Below are positions 8,569-17,980 of a stretch of 64,000 bases of DNA, in pieces. Under the pieces are notes generated by a model. That model made no database searches. It was not told the DNA's origin and worked only from the letters and a program-made list of their open reading frames with translations. How positions within the stretch are numbered: position 1 is the first letter of the stretch; every line of letters starts with the position of its first letter. The DNA is taken from assembly GCA_910586355.1 (NCBI GenBank), contig CAJUHJ010000009.1, positions 1 to 64,000 of the forward strand. Direction: 5' to 3'. This DNA is from an uncultured Lachnospiraceae bacterium (GTDB lineage Bacteria; Bacillota; Clostridia; Lachnospirales; Lachnospiraceae). The position numbers and the translations under genes were made by a program.

Positions 8569-10485
8569 TTATCTTAGTTTTTCTATTTCATCCAGCCAAA
8601 TCCTCGCACATGCGTCCGACGGCATCCGCAAATCGCCGCGGGGAGACAGTGCAACCGTCCCGACTTTCGGCCCGTCCGGAAGACAGGAACGTTTAAACTG
8701 CTGTGAAAAAAAGCGGCGATAAAAGTTTTTAAGCCAGTTCAAAATGACTTCTTCTTCATATACGCCCAAAAATGCCAGTTTCGCAAGACGATATATTTTT
8801 CCAGGAGTAAACCCGAAGCGAAGCATATAATACAGGAAAAAATCATGTAATTCATATGGCCCTACCAAGTCTTCTGTTTTCTGGGAAATATTCCCTTCCT
8901 TTGGCGGCAGCAATTCAGGGCTGACCGGCGTATCAAGTACGTCAAGCAGCACTTCTTTCCGCTTTATATCCTCACAGGTATCTGCATAATAGCGCACCAG
9001 ATGACGCACCAAAGTTTTCGGCACAGAGGAATTGACCCCATACATAGACATATGATCTCCATTATAGGTTGCCCATCCAAGCGCAAGCTCAGACATATCT
9101 CCCGTACCAATCACCATTCCGCCTTCTTTATTGGCAATATCCATTAAAATCTGGGTGCGTTCTCTTGCCTGCGCGTTCTCATATGTCACATCATGGTTTG
9201 AACTATCCTGCCCAATATCCTGAAAATGAACGTTGACTGCATTTTTTATGGACACTTCCATAAATGTTACGCCAAGACTTTCAATCATATTGACAGCATT
9301 CGCATACGTCCGGTCTGTCGTCCCAAATCCGGGCATTGTCACAGCTAAAATCCCTTTCCTGTCTAAATGTAAACTGTCAAATGCACGAACTGTTACAAGC
9401 AGCGCAAGCGTAGAGTCAAGCCCTCCCGAAATACCGACAACCGCACATTTACAATTCGTATGATCCAAACGTTTTCTAAGCCCCATTGACTGAATTGTCA
9501 AAATTTCCTCACATCGTCTGTCTCTCTCTTGTTTTTCGTCCGGCACAAACGGAGTCGGATTGACCGTCCGCGTCAATTTTGTATGCTCCATTTCAAGCAA
9601 AAACTCGATTCGGTTTTCTTCATCAACCTCGTTTAAAGTCTCAAATGTCGTGTTTCTCCTGCGCTCTGCCAAAAGTTTTAGCAGGTCAATTTCAGTACAA
9701 ATCATTCCGTTTTCAAATTTCTTGGATTCCGCCAAAAGAACGCCGTTTTCTGCAATCATATTATGGCCGGAATATACGACGTCCTGCGTCGATTCTCCAA
9801 TTCCCGCCCCGGCATAAATATACGCGCCCAAAAGCCTTGCCGACTGCCCTTTTACCAGACTTCTCCGATACCAGTCTTTTCCGGCTGACTCGTCGCTTGC
9901 CGACAAATTCACAGTTAAAACAGCGCCAGACAACGCCTGTTTGATGCTCGGTGGATTCGGCGCCCATAAATCTTCACAGATTTCTATTCCAATTACAAGC
10001 TCCGGCATTGTTTCACAGGAAAACAAAAGATTTGTCCCCATCGGCGTCAATTCATCCGCTATCTCTATATAGACTGTCTCTTCCATTCCTTTTGTAAAAT
10101 AACGCGCTTCATAAAATTCATTATAATTTGGCAGAAATGTCTTTGGTACCAATCCCAAAATTTCTCCATTGCAAAGAGCGGCGGCGGCATTATAAAGTTT
10201 TCCCCTGACACAAACCGGAAGACCTACAAATACAATTGCATTGATTCCTACCGTACATTTTGCAATTTTTTTCAAACTCTTTTGCGCTTTTTTTAATAAT
10301 ATATCCTGTAAAAACAAATCGCCGCAGGAGTATCCCGTAATGCAAAGTTCCGGAAATACCATAACCTTTACTCCTAAAGCGCCGCACTCTTTTATTTTTT
10401 CACAGATACGTTCTGTATTGTAAATTGTATCCGCCACTTTTAAATCCGGCGTAATAGCGGCGACTTTTAAATATCCGTCTTTCAA
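8569..10485 (-). CDS. nadE: Glutamine-dependent NAD+ synthetase
   Basis: This 638-residue two-domain enzyme makes NAD+ from deamido-NAD+ using glutamine-derived ammonia and ATP. The N-terminal nitrilase-like glutaminase domain has Glu in VFPELCITGYS, Lys in VPKTFLPNYNEFYE and the nucleophile Cys in VIGIEICEDLWAP. The C-terminal synthetase has the pyrophosphatase loop VVGISGGLDSTLALLV and GTGDMSELALGWATYNGDH. Translation begins with TTG: GGAG lies eight bases before it, and the TTG overlaps the TGA stop of hslO in the string TTGA, so the two are translationally coupled. The length is normal for the long, glutaminase-fused form. Confidence 0.93.
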   Translation of the reverse strand: MKDGYLKVAAITPDLKVADTIYNTERICEKIKECGALGVKVMVFPELCITGYSCGDLFLQDILLKKAQKSLKKIAKCTVGINAIVFVGLPVCVRGKLYNAAAALCNGEILGLVPKTFLPNYNEFYEARYFTKGMEETVYIEIADELTPMGTNLLFSCETMPELVIGIEICEDLWAPNPPSIKQALSGAVLTVNLSASDESAGKDWYRRSLVKGQSARLLGAYIYAGAGIGESTQDVVYSGHNMIAENGVLLAESKKFENGMICTEIDLLKLLAERRRNTTFETLNEVDEENRIEFLLEMEHTKLTRTVNPTPFVPDEKQERDRRCEEILTIQSMGLRKRLDHTNCKCAVVGISGGLDSTLALLVTVRAFDSLHLDRKGILAVTMPGFGTTDRTYANAVNMIESLGVTFMEVSIKNAVNVHFQDIGQDSSNHDVTYENAQARERTQILMDIANKEGGMVIGTGDMSELALGWATYNGDHMSMYGVNSSVPKTLVRHLVRYYADTCEDIKRKEVLLDVLDTPVSPELLPPKEGNISQKTEDLVGPYELHDFFLYYMLRFGFTPGKIYRLAKLAFLGVYEEEVILNWLKNFYRRFFSQQFKRSCLPDGPKVGTVALSPRGDLRMPSDACARIWLDEIEKLR

Positions 10486-11351
10486 TTTCTAATCTCCTTT
10501 AATTCCTCTGTATTAAATTTATAGTTTGTATTACAAAAATGGCACGTAACTTCAATACCCTGTCCGTCGGCAATCATCTCGTCTAAATCCTTTTTGCTGA
10601 TTGTAGCCAGTGATTTACCGATACGCTCCTTTGAACAATTGCACTGAAATTTTGCCTCAATCCTGTCAGTGACTTCAAACAGAATATCCCCTAAAACTTC
10701 TTTTAACAAAAGCTCCGGCGTATCCCCTTTTTCCAAAAGCGCGGTAATGCTTGTCAGATTCGCAATCCGTTCTTCTAAACGGCCAATCGTCTCTTCGTCT
10801 GTAAACGGCAGAAGCTGGAGAATAAAGCCGCCTGCACGTTTTACGGTATTGTCTTTATTCATCAAAACGCCAAGCCCGACAGAAGAGGGAATTTGTTCTG
10901 AGGATGCAAAATAATACGTCAAATCTTCTGCAATTTCTCCCGTTTTCAACTCAATCTGCCCCACATAAGGCTCTTTCATCCCAATGTCTTTTATCACAGA
11001 CATCACTCCTAACCCTAAAGCCACGCCGACATCCAGTTTTCCCTGCCCATTCGGCGGCAGTATAACATCTGCTGTTTGGGGGTATCCTTTGACAGTTCCT
11101 TTGGAATCTGCTGTCACCGTCAGTCCTTTTGCCGGACCGCTGCATTGAATCTGTATTGTCAAAAGGTCTTTTTCCCCTTTCATCATTACGCCCATCATCA
11201 CCGCACCGGACAAAAGCCTTCCTAACGCCGCTGTCATTACAGGACTTGTGTTATGATGGTTTTTTGCTGTTTCTACAAGGTTTCTCGACGTAACTGCAAA
11301 TGCGCGAATCTGTCCGTTTGCCGCCGTCGCCCTTACAATATAATCTTCCAT
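10482..11351 (-). CDS. hslO: Redox-regulated chaperone Hsp33
   Basis: This 289-residue cytoplasmic holdase is activated by oxidation of a zinc-binding cysteine cluster. The cluster is visible at the C-terminus as FQCNCSKERI (CxC) and VTCHFCNTNY (CxxC). The N-terminal domain has the family features SPVMTAALGRLLSGAVMMG and an SADSKG-type sheet with KGYPQTADV. The ATG at 11351 has AGGGGG eight bases upstream; the longer frame to 11441 runs into the methyltransferase gene and has no ribosome site. The gene sits four bases after the methyltransferase stop and overlaps the TTG start of nadE, within a four-gene operon with a redox theme (Hsp33, NAD synthesis, Fe-S oxidoreductase). Confidence 0.93.
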   Translation of the reverse strand: MEDYIVRATAANGQIRAFAVTSRNLVETAKNHHNTSPVMTAALGRLLSGAVMMGVMMKGEKDLLTIQIQCSGPAKGLTVTADSKGTVKGYPQTADVILPPNGQGKLDVGVALGLGVMSVIKDIGMKEPYVGQIELKTGEIAEDLTYYFASSEQIPSSVGLGVLMNKDNTVKRAGGFILQLLPFTDEETIGRLEERIANLTSITALLEKGDTPELLLKEVLGDILFEVTDRIEAKFQCNCSKERIGKSLATISKKDLDEMIADGQGIEVTCHFCNTNYKFNTEELKEIRN

Positions 11352-11355
11352 TTGA

Positions 11356-12123
11356 TTATGCCCCCTTCTTTTTACATTCTCTTGCAATGATATAAATCCG
11401 CTCGCTCGTTTCGTCAGGGGCTTTTTTTGAAAAAGCCTCAAAACAGCCGACCCACTCTAATCCTGATAATTCTATCAACTCTTTTATCCTGTCTGATTCA
11501 TATCCGCGCTGAAGATGTGTTTCCTCATATTTGCAGTATCTATTATCCTCTTCCCGAATAAAAAATGTCAAATCATATTCATTAATTTGTGTTTCTCCGT
11601 CATAATAATTCTCCCAGATAAAACTGCCTTCCTTACGGTTTTCACAAATTGTCTGCTCACCCAGTATTTCCCTGTATTTATATAGAGTGTTCAAATCAAA
11701 CAGAAAAATACCACCGGGATCAAGATAATTATTGACTAAGGAAAAAACATCAAGCAATTCCTCTTCTTCTAAAATATAATTGATGGAATCACAAATGCTT
11801 ATGACTGCCTTTACCGTACCATAAAGTTCCAATTCCCGCATATCCTGATTCAGATACAAAATAGAAGAATCTTCTCCTTCCCATTCTCTTGCAATACCAA
11901 GCATCTCTTCTGAAACATCTGCGCCAATCATATCGTATCCTGCCCGCTGTAACAGCCTTGTCATTTTACCAGTCCCACAGCCCAAATCCAAAATAAGGCC
12001 TTCCAAAATTCCATATTCTTTTAATATCTGAACGATTGCCGCGCCCCATTCTTCATAGGGCACATTATCCATAAACAAATCGTATACTTCTGCAAATCCT
12101 TGATATGCCGTTCTATTTTCCAT
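11356..12123 (-). CDS. Class I SAM-dependent methyltransferase
   Basis: This 255-residue Rossmann-fold methyltransferase resembles the UbiE/YodH-like group of Firmicutes. Motif I is LILDLGCGTGKMTRLLQRAG near residues 43-62, followed by the acidic residue of MIGADVSEEML. Motif IV lies near AVISICDSINYI. The C-terminal part has a long beta sheet with FLFDLNTLYKYREILG. The substrate cannot be inferred. It is the first gene of the operon leading to hslO, nadE and the aldo/keto reductase, and lies directly behind a promoter with TTGAGA and TATAAT. Confidence 0.85.
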   Translation of the reverse strand: MENRTAYQGFAEVYDLFMDNVPYEEWGAAIVQILKEYGILEGLILDLGCGTGKMTRLLQRAGYDMIGADVSEEMLGIAREWEGEDSSILYLNQDMRELELYGTVKAVISICDSINYILEEEELLDVFSLVNNYLDPGGIFLFDLNTLYKYREILGEQTICENRKEGSFIWENYYDGETQINEYDLTFFIREEDNRYCKYEETHLQRGYESDRIKELIELSGLEWVGCFEAFSKKAPDETSERIYIIARECKKKGA

Positions 12124-12155
12124 TTCCCCATGCCCTTTCCTGATTTTACTTTTCT

Positions 12156-12184
12156 ATTATACTCATTTTGCCATCTTCTCTCAA
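12156..12184 (-). promoter_or_regulatory. Promoter of the methyltransferase-hslO-nadE operon
   Basis: On the minus strand TTGAGA (12184-12179), 17-base spacer and TATAAT (12161-12156), about 33 bases before the methyltransferase start. Confidence 0.68.
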
Positions 12185-12191
12185 TCCCTAC

Positions 12192-12220
12192 TTGAATATT
12201 TCTCTCTACTCCCTTATACT
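12192..12220 (+). promoter_or_regulatory. Promoter of the 12259 membrane-protein gene
   Basis: TTGAAT (12192-12197), 17-base spacer, TATACT (12215-12220), about 38 bases before the ATG. It lies next to the minus-strand promoter of the methyltransferase operon, back to back. Confidence 0.62.
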
Positions 12221-12258
12221 GAACTTAAAATACTTTTTTCGACAGGAGTTCCCAAATT

Positions 12259-13278
12259 ATGCAGGAAAATTTAGACCATTATATTTCGAAGACAATCCAT
12301 CATTTTTACCGGAAACGCCTGATCTATCCAATTCTTTCTCTGTTATTTGCCGCTGTTTTATTTGGAACGCTTCCTATTCTTTCTGTCCTGTTTCCAACAA
12401 AACTTTCTCAAATTTCTAAGATGAAAGAGCTGTATAACCAAAACCGCGTATTTGTATCTACGACTTTAGAAAACCTAAAATTTACCGGATATACGAAAAA
12501 TTCTTTCCACCGTACCACTGGCTATTATTACTATATCGAAAACAAAAACCAAAAGGAATGTTGTATTATCCTTTTATCGCCGAATACATGCGAACACGGC
12601 CTGCCTGAGATTAAGCGGCTTTCCATCCGCGGAAAGATACTATCTGCAGATACCGGATATGATTCTCTGCTAGAACATCTTTCTGACGACCTCTCCTGGA
12701 CCACTTCCGGTATCCGCTCAAAAGTCAATTCTTTTTATTTGAGCGAACCGGATTTCCGGTATAATTCCGGTATATTTTTATTTGTCTTGCTGGCTGCGGG
12801 CAGCTTTGCCGCCTTACTAAACATTATTTTATTTCTTCTATTTATGTTCAAACCAGAATTATCGCCGCCCTGCCAAAAGCTCGGCCATTTTGGGAAACCA
12901 AAAGAACTTCTTGCACAGGCAGAAAAGGAACTTGCGACATTACCGCAGCTTGCAACTGAAGATATGTTTATTACCGAACATTTTTTTATCGAAACGTCCA
13001 AATATGGGATTGCAATCGTCCCCATTGAAGAAATCATTTGGATTTATAAACATTCCACGCTGCACAAGCTGTTCTCGTATCATTTCAGCATTTCCTATAC
13101 ATTAAATATTACGGCCAATAAACATGTTTATATCCATTGTCCCAAAAATATTAAATCCGATATTGACGGTATCATTGATTATTTATCTGAGGCAAATCAT
13201 AATATTCTGGTCGGATTCAGTGAAGAAAACAGACAGAAAATCCGCGAAAGAATGAAGAAACCAAAAAAATCTTCTTAG
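12259..13278 (+). CDS. Two-TM membrane protein of unknown function (DUF6709-like)
   Basis: This 339-residue protein has an N-terminal membrane segment near residues 23-45 (YPILSLLFAAVLFG) and a second near 170-195 (FLFVLLAAGSFAALLNIILF). The region between is probably extracytoplasmic, and the C-terminal 140 residues are cytoplasmic. The cytoplasmic part contains MFITEHFFIETSKYGIAIVP followed by a basic C-terminus (KKPKKSS). This arrangement of a beta-rich domain that reads like a pleckstrin-homology-type fold resembles the clostridial DUF6709 group, but I recall this only weakly. AGGAG lies ten bases before the ATG. The gene is alone on its strand and ends at a shared terminator. No function is known to me. 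Confidence 0.65.
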   Translation: MQENLDHYISKTIHHFYRKRLIYPILSLLFAAVLFGTLPILSVLFPTKLSQISKMKELYNQNRVFVSTTLENLKFTGYTKNSFHRTTGYYYYIENKNQKECCIILLSPNTCEHGLPEIKRLSIRGKILSADTGYDSLLEHLSDDLSWTTSGIRSKVNSFYLSEPDFRYNSGIFLFVLLAAGSFAALLNIILFLLFMFKPELSPPCQKLGHFGKPKELLAQAEKELATLPQLATEDMFITEHFFIETSKYGIAIVPIEEIIWIYKHSTLHKLFSYHFSISYTLNITANKHVYIHCPKNIKSDIDGIIDYLSEANHNILVGFSEENRQKIRERMKKPKKSS

Positions 13279-13292
13279 AATCCTTATCGTCA

Positions 13293-13327
13293 AAAAATAC
13301 CGCGTCAGCCAAGACGCGATATTTTTA
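13293..13327. terminator. Bidirectional terminator
   Basis: ATACCGCGTC and GACGCGATAT form a stem with one mismatch, flanked by an A-run on one side and a T-run on the other. It lies between two converging genes ending at 13278 and 13343. Confidence 0.75.
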
Positions 13328-13342
13328 AAAGTATCATGGATA

Positions 13343-14599
13343 TTAAAATAATTCTTTGATTTTCGCCCAAATCGTCCGTAATAATTCTCTAATCTTTGCC
13401 CAGAAGCCACTGTCTGCGGTTGAAATTTTGTCATAAATAGACTGCGCGGCATTTAATAGCCCATCTACATCCAAATCCAGATCACTGATTTTCAACATCA
13501 GTTTTACAATTTCATTGACTTCTTCTTCTGTTAATGTAATGCCAAACTTGTCGCAGCCTTCAGCAATGGCTTTGCGAATCTCAGATTCATCCGACAAATC
13601 ATGTTCTACGACTGCCTGTTTTACATAAGCAATCATACCCTCTACTTCGTCAGAATCAGCGCCGCCTGCTTCTAACTGGCCGGTTACCACAAGCTCATTT
13701 AAAGCTGCATCAATATTTTCCTCGTCAATCACATCGCCTGTCATCTGGGTATATGCTTTAAATATACCTACAAGCGCAGCGGTTCCGGAAATTGGAAACG
13801 GAGCGGCTACGATAATATCTGCATTTTGTATCCCGGCAGTAGCCAGGGCATTTTTATACATACCTACGGTACAATACGTTACATTATTTGTAGAAATATT
13901 TAGTCCGCTTCCGTCTTTACGTTCTACAATGACAATCGAAGACAATGACTTAGAACCAATTTTGCTTTTTTCTATATAGGAATCCAAATACTGATGTTCT
14001 TCTGCATTATTCACATAAACAACGTCATAATCTGCCAGCTTATTCTGGTCTATTCCCATAATTGCAAGCACTGTCGCCCGCTGCTCAGCTGACAAATCGG
14101 AACCTAAAGCCAGATAGGGCTTGTCATTTTTTTTAATCTCCACGTTATCATCATTTTTGTCCTGTTCTACTGTAATCGTACCAGAAATATCCTGATTATT
14201 ATCTGTGGCAACAGAACCGGAAATATCCTGGTCTTTATTATCTTCAGCATTGGTTTCTGGCTCTTTTTGCCCAGTTTCCGGCGCCGGCTCAGGATTTTGC
14301 GGCTCAGACGGCCCAGATTCCGGAGTACTTGTCCCATTGGAAGTATTCGAATTTTCCGGCTCTTTTTGCCCTTCTGGCTCTTTTTGTGTTTGATCCGCCG
14401 GTACAGCGTCCGAATTCGATACCGGAGCTGTTTCTTGCGGCGCATCCTCATCCGGTGTATTTTCATTTGATACAGAACCTGCAGTCGGTATAGAATCAGA
14501 CGCCTGATCCGTCGCAGCTGCAGGCACGTTTACCGCTGCTCCAAAAATAATTGTCAATGTCATACATACACTTATCAAACGCTTTATTCTTTTCTTCAT
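13343..14599 (-). CDS. Secreted DUF1002-family protein
   Basis: This 418-residue exported protein begins with a signal peptide (about residues 1-29, basic start then a hydrophobic core and a PAAA cleavage region). A low-complexity, Pro/Glu/Gln/Ser-rich acidic linker (about 30-165) follows, with short repeats around QKEPE and DISG. The folded part from about residue 165 reads as DUF1002, a clostridial and bacillar family of unknown function: LGSDLSAEQRATVLAIMGI, the VSGTAALVGIFKAY-like segment and LNELVVTGQLEAGG. The C-terminus has amphipathic helices. A promoter with TTGACA and a CiaR-like direct repeat lies upstream. It probably acts at the cell surface; the linker may span the wall. Confidence 0.8.
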   Translation of the reverse strand: MKKRIKRLISVCMTLTIIFGAAVNVPAAATDQASDSIPTAGSVSNENTPDEDAPQETAPVSNSDAVPADQTQKEPEGQKEPENSNTSNGTSTPESGPSEPQNPEPAPETGQKEPETNAEDNKDQDISGSVATDNNQDISGTITVEQDKNDDNVEIKKNDKPYLALGSDLSAEQRATVLAIMGIDQNKLADYDVVYVNNAEEHQYLDSYIEKSKIGSKSLSSIVIVERKDGSGLNISTNNVTYCTVGMYKNALATAGIQNADIIVAAPFPISGTAALVGIFKAYTQMTGDVIDEENIDAALNELVVTGQLEAGGADSDEVEGMIAYVKQAVVEHDLSDESEIRKAIAEGCDKFGITLTEEEVNEIVKLMLKISDLDLDVDGLLNAAQSIYDKISTADSGFWAKIRELLRTIWAKIKELF

Positions 14600-14631
14600 T
14601 GATAAAATCCTCCTCTCACTGACGCAATCAT

Positions 14632-14658
14632 TTTTACATAAAATTTATGCTTTGTCAA
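14632..14658 (-). promoter_or_regulatory. Putative promoter for the DUF1002 gene
   Basis: On the minus strand TTGACA (14658-14653) is followed after about 16 bases by an AT-rich TAAAAA element. The -10 is weak. The start codon lies about 35 bases further. Confidence 0.45.
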
Positions 14659-14672
14659 AGAAATCGGAAAAT

Positions 14673-14689
14673 CTTAATACTTATTTAAG
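14673..14689. promoter_or_regulatory. Second CiaR/PhoB-like direct repeat
   Basis: CTTAAT, five bases, TTTAAG, with the same 11-base period (TTAA-N7-TTAA) as the site at 6489-6505. It lies about 15 bases upstream of the TTGACA of the DUF1002 promoter, a usual place for an OmpR-family activator. Binding is inferred. The rest of 14600-14787 holds nothing else I recognise. Confidence 0.4.
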
Positions 14690-14787
14690 ATTACTGTATG
14701 ATTCTTGTCAAATGCTGTCATTCATATAATGATATTTATATACCAATTTGCTATTATCTATGCAAAAGAAAAAAGACAAAATCTTTT

Positions 14788-16479
14788 TTACTTCCGATAC
14801 CGGTTCAAACAAGCAAAAATTTCCTGTTTCCTTGGGAGCGCAAGTCCCGTCGGAAGATACCGGCCGCCATAGATTCCCTCCATTCCCTTTGTGAAAAGCG
14901 TCTCGCAGATGGAATCCACAATTTCTGTAAGTGTTTTCTTTCCAAATGACGGCGTGGAAAGCACATACTTTAACATCATTCCTAACATAACGGCCTGCTC
15001 TGTATCCGCAAGCTGTTCCACATAGCGCAAATCAACAGTTTCACGGTCAACCGAAACGGCATCTTTTCCCATTGTTTTGACTTTCATCCTGTCCCTGCCC
15101 CCGATTTTTGGTGAAAATAACATTCTTGAAAATTCCGGAGTTTTCGCCGGCTTTAAAGGACAAGGGTCAAACGGAAACGAAGACGCTTCTTTTTTTGCAA
15201 GTTCTGTGACGTCCAGAGGTTTATACTGATTCATCTGAATGACTTTGTCTGCTTTATGAAAGTAAGAGCCGCAGCTGCCCGCCACTAATATCGTTGAAAT
15301 CCCAAATCTTTCATACAATTCCTCTACTCGGTCAATAAACGGCGTAATCGGTTCAAAATCTCTGTGCACTACGCGCTGCATTAATTCATCCCGAATCATA
15401 AAATTAGTCGCCGAAGTATCTTCGTCAATCAAAAAAACTTCTGCCCCGGCTTCCATTGCTTCTATCATATTTGCCGCCTGAGACGTACTTCCGCTGGCAT
15501 CCTCTGTTGAAAATGCTTTTGTATCTTTTCCGTTGGGAAGCATACCGATAAACATAGAAATATCCGTTTTTTTCACGCTGCGCCCATCTTCAGCGCGAAT
15601 TTTTACTGCTGTTTCATCGGTAATCACGTATTCTCTTCCGTCTCCGGCAATATGGTTATACACACCGGATTCCAACGCTTTTAGCAGTGTCGATTTGCCA
15701 TGATAACCTCCTCCGACAATCAACGTAATCCCCTTTCGGATACCCATACCAGAAATTTTTCCGGCATGCGGAAGCTGCATGGAAACTTCCATAGAAGACG
15801 GGGCCGCAAATTTTACTGCTCCATTCATCGGTTTGTCCGATACTCCCGTAGCCCTTGGCAGCACAGAGCCATTTGCAATAAAAGCTGCAAGATTCTGTTT
15901 TTTTAATTCTTCTCTGATAAACTGCTGGTCGTCTGAAAGCGCAATCACGTCGCTGACCTGATTTTTTTGATATGCTTTGCAGTACAAAGATTCTTCCACA
16001 CATTCCGGAAGAAAACGGAATAAAATTTTCTCCAGTTCCCTTGAATTTATCGTCCTTCCATTTGCTGGAAATCCCACTTCCAGGCGAAAAACAATCTCTC
16101 CGTTTTTTTCATTGATTTGACATGCGCTCCGCTCTAAAATTTTCTGGGACGGACGGCTTACCGAAATCATCCCGCTTTTTCCCGAACCTTTTGCCTGAAA
16201 AGAACAACGGTCTGCTTTCTGGAAAAAATGGCGGATTAACATATCCTGCAATGCGGCTTTTCTCCAAGTCTTTCCATAATATTCCTCTGGAAATTTTGCT
16301 TGTTTTGCATTGACAATCACACTCACTTTTGAAGGCGCCGCAAATGGGTCTCCCTGTACATGGTCAATCGACAATACATAGTTTTGAAACTGATACATAC
16401 CCGCCGTATCTTTATACGCCGGATAACTTCTGCGGTCTATCCTGTCCAATAATTCCTTTAAATCCTGCGCCCTTTTCAT
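14788..16479 (-). CDS. ABC-class P-loop ATPase of unknown function (COG3044 type)
   Basis: This 563-residue cytoplasmic protein is a member of the predicted ABC-class ATPases (COG3044, Pfam ABC_ATPase). The Walker A variant is GGGYHGKST near residue 255 and Walker B is VFLIDEDTSA near residue 347, with SGSTSQAANMIEAMEAGA between them. It has no membrane segments. The N-terminal 230 residues are specific to the family, and the C-terminal part has VAGSCGSYFHKADKVIQM. The role of the family is not established. GAGGG lies ten bases before the ATG and the gene starts one base after the MoxR-like gene stops, so it is co-translated with that gene. It is the last gene of the operon, with an A/T-rich inverted repeat after the stop. 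Confidence 0.82.
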   Translation of the reverse strand: MKRAQDLKELLDRIDRRSYPAYKDTAGMYQFQNYVLSIDHVQGDPFAAPSKVSVIVNAKQAKFPEEYYGKTWRKAALQDMLIRHFFQKADRCSFQAKGSGKSGMISVSRPSQKILERSACQINEKNGEIVFRLEVGFPANGRTINSRELEKILFRFLPECVEESLYCKAYQKNQVSDVIALSDDQQFIREELKKQNLAAFIANGSVLPRATGVSDKPMNGAVKFAAPSSMEVSMQLPHAGKISGMGIRKGITLIVGGGYHGKSTLLKALESGVYNHIAGDGREYVITDETAVKIRAEDGRSVKKTDISMFIGMLPNGKDTKAFSTEDASGSTSQAANMIEAMEAGAEVFLIDEDTSATNFMIRDELMQRVVHRDFEPITPFIDRVEELYERFGISTILVAGSCGSYFHKADKVIQMNQYKPLDVTELAKKEASSFPFDPCPLKPAKTPEFSRMLFSPKIGGRDRMKVKTMGKDAVSVDRETVDLRYVEQLADTEQAVMLGMMLKYVLSTPSFGKKTLTEIVDSICETLFTKGMEGIYGGRYLPTGLALPRKQEIFACLNRYRK

Positions 16480-16480
16480 C

Positions 16481-17980
16481 TTATCTATTCCCTCTTTCTA
16501 ACTCTAATAAAAGTTCACCTTTTCTGCTTCCTATTAAAAGCTGACTGTTGTACAAAAGATACCGTTCACATTCATTTTCCGCTAAAAATGCCGCGGCTTC
16601 TTTACTCACCGTAAGTTCTGTCACAAAAATAATCATTTCTTCACCAGAGCCAAACGCCTCTTCCATAAAATCAAATGCAAATTCCAGCGCAGTTTTTGCT
16701 TCCTCTTCTTTTTGGTTTAACTTCTCATTCTGCGCTTTGAATTTTGTTCTGGCGTATTCAAACGCCTCCTCCCAAGAGGCTGACTCTGCCGAAGGTTTTC
16801 CTTCTTTCAAAAGCAAAAACATCCTTCTTTCAAAACGCCGTGTCTTGCTGTCCAAAAATCCATTCTTCTCCTTATTTCGAAATGACGTTTCCAGCTCAAG
16901 CAGGCGATTCTCATATTCCAGCAACGGCTGATCTGTGCGCTCCATACCCGCGCGGTACGATTTTAAAAAGGCAAAATATTCGTCCGTCAGATATTTTTCG
17001 AAATAAACATCCAAAAAACGTTTCATCAGCCCGTCTAATAACAAATTGACAACGCTGATACGTTCATCAAACGCCGCTTCGTAAATCCTCGCAAAAACCG
17101 CCGGCTTCACTGTTCCGGCCAAAATTTCTTCAATTCCATAATCATCCTGATATTTCCGGTACAAATCCAAATATGCGGCAACGTCCTCCGCCACTTCTTT
17201 ATGGCGCAGATATTCGTAAACGATTTCTGGCGTTATGGGCAGACGTTCTTTTTCATATGCCAATAACAAATAATGAAAATCCTCCCAACCCCTTGCCGTC
17301 ACATACTGTATGCCGTCCACATCTGCTTCGACCCGATAAAAATTTTTCTGCCTCAGTTCCAAATAACTAAGAATCGCCCCATGAATCCGCTGGGTTTTCG
17401 CATATTCTCTCCAGACTTTATAATCTGCTTCTACAAAAATGCAGCGCACCCGGTCTAACGTTACCATATCAAATTCCCTGACAGATTTATTGTACTCCGG
17501 CGGGTTGCCTGCCGCGGCAATCACCCAGCCTTTTGGCACTGACTGTCCTCCAAACGTCTTACACTGCAAAAACTGCAGCATGGTTGGCGCGAGTGTTTCC
17601 GACACACAGTTAATTTCATCAATAAATAAAATTCCCTCCTGTATGCCCGTTTCTTCTATTTTTTCATAAACACTGGCGATAATTTCACTCATAGTATATT
17701 CTGTCACAGAATACGTTTTTCCCTGAAATTCTTTTTCTTTGATATACGGCAGCCCAACCGCACTTTGTCTGGTATGATGGGTTATCGTATATGAGACAAG
17801 CCCAATGTTACATTCTCTTGCTATCTGTTCCATAATTTGTGTTTTGCCAATACCGGGCGGGCCAATCAAAAGAATCGGACGCTGCCTGATTGCCGGAATG
17901 GTGTATTCTCCCATCTCTTCTTTTGCCAGATATGCCCTTACGGTATGTTTGATTTCTTCTTTTGCCTGTTTAATATTCAT
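16481..17980 (-). CDS. MoxR-type AAA+ ATPase
   Basis: This 499-residue AAA+ ATPase works, in related systems, as a chaperone that acts on a VWA-domain partner. Walker A is GPPGIGKT at residues 40-47, Walker B is ILFIDEINCV near residue 120 and sensor 1 is VIAAAGNPPEYN. A conserved MVTLDRVR region precedes the helical lid. The part after about residue 320 is long, charged and helical and is not seen in minimal MoxR proteins. GGAGG lies nine bases before the ATG, and the start overlaps the VWA gene by 11 bases, which ties its expression to that gene. Confidence 0.87.
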   Translation of the reverse strand: MNIKQAKEEIKHTVRAYLAKEEMGEYTIPAIRQRPILLIGPPGIGKTQIMEQIARECNIGLVSYTITHHTRQSAVGLPYIKEKEFQGKTYSVTEYTMSEIIASVYEKIEETGIQEGILFIDEINCVSETLAPTMLQFLQCKTFGGQSVPKGWVIAAAGNPPEYNKSVREFDMVTLDRVRCIFVEADYKVWREYAKTQRIHGAILSYLELRQKNFYRVEADVDGIQYVTARGWEDFHYLLLAYEKERLPITPEIVYEYLRHKEVAEDVAAYLDLYRKYQDDYGIEEILAGTVKPAVFARIYEAAFDERISVVNLLLDGLMKRFLDVYFEKYLTDEYFAFLKSYRAGMERTDQPLLEYENRLLELETSFRNKEKNGFLDSKTRRFERRMFLLLKEGKPSAESASWEEAFEYARTKFKAQNEKLNQKEEEAKTALEFAFDFMEEAFGSGEEMIIFVTELTVSKEAAAFLAENECERYLLYNSQLLIGSRKGELLLELERGNR

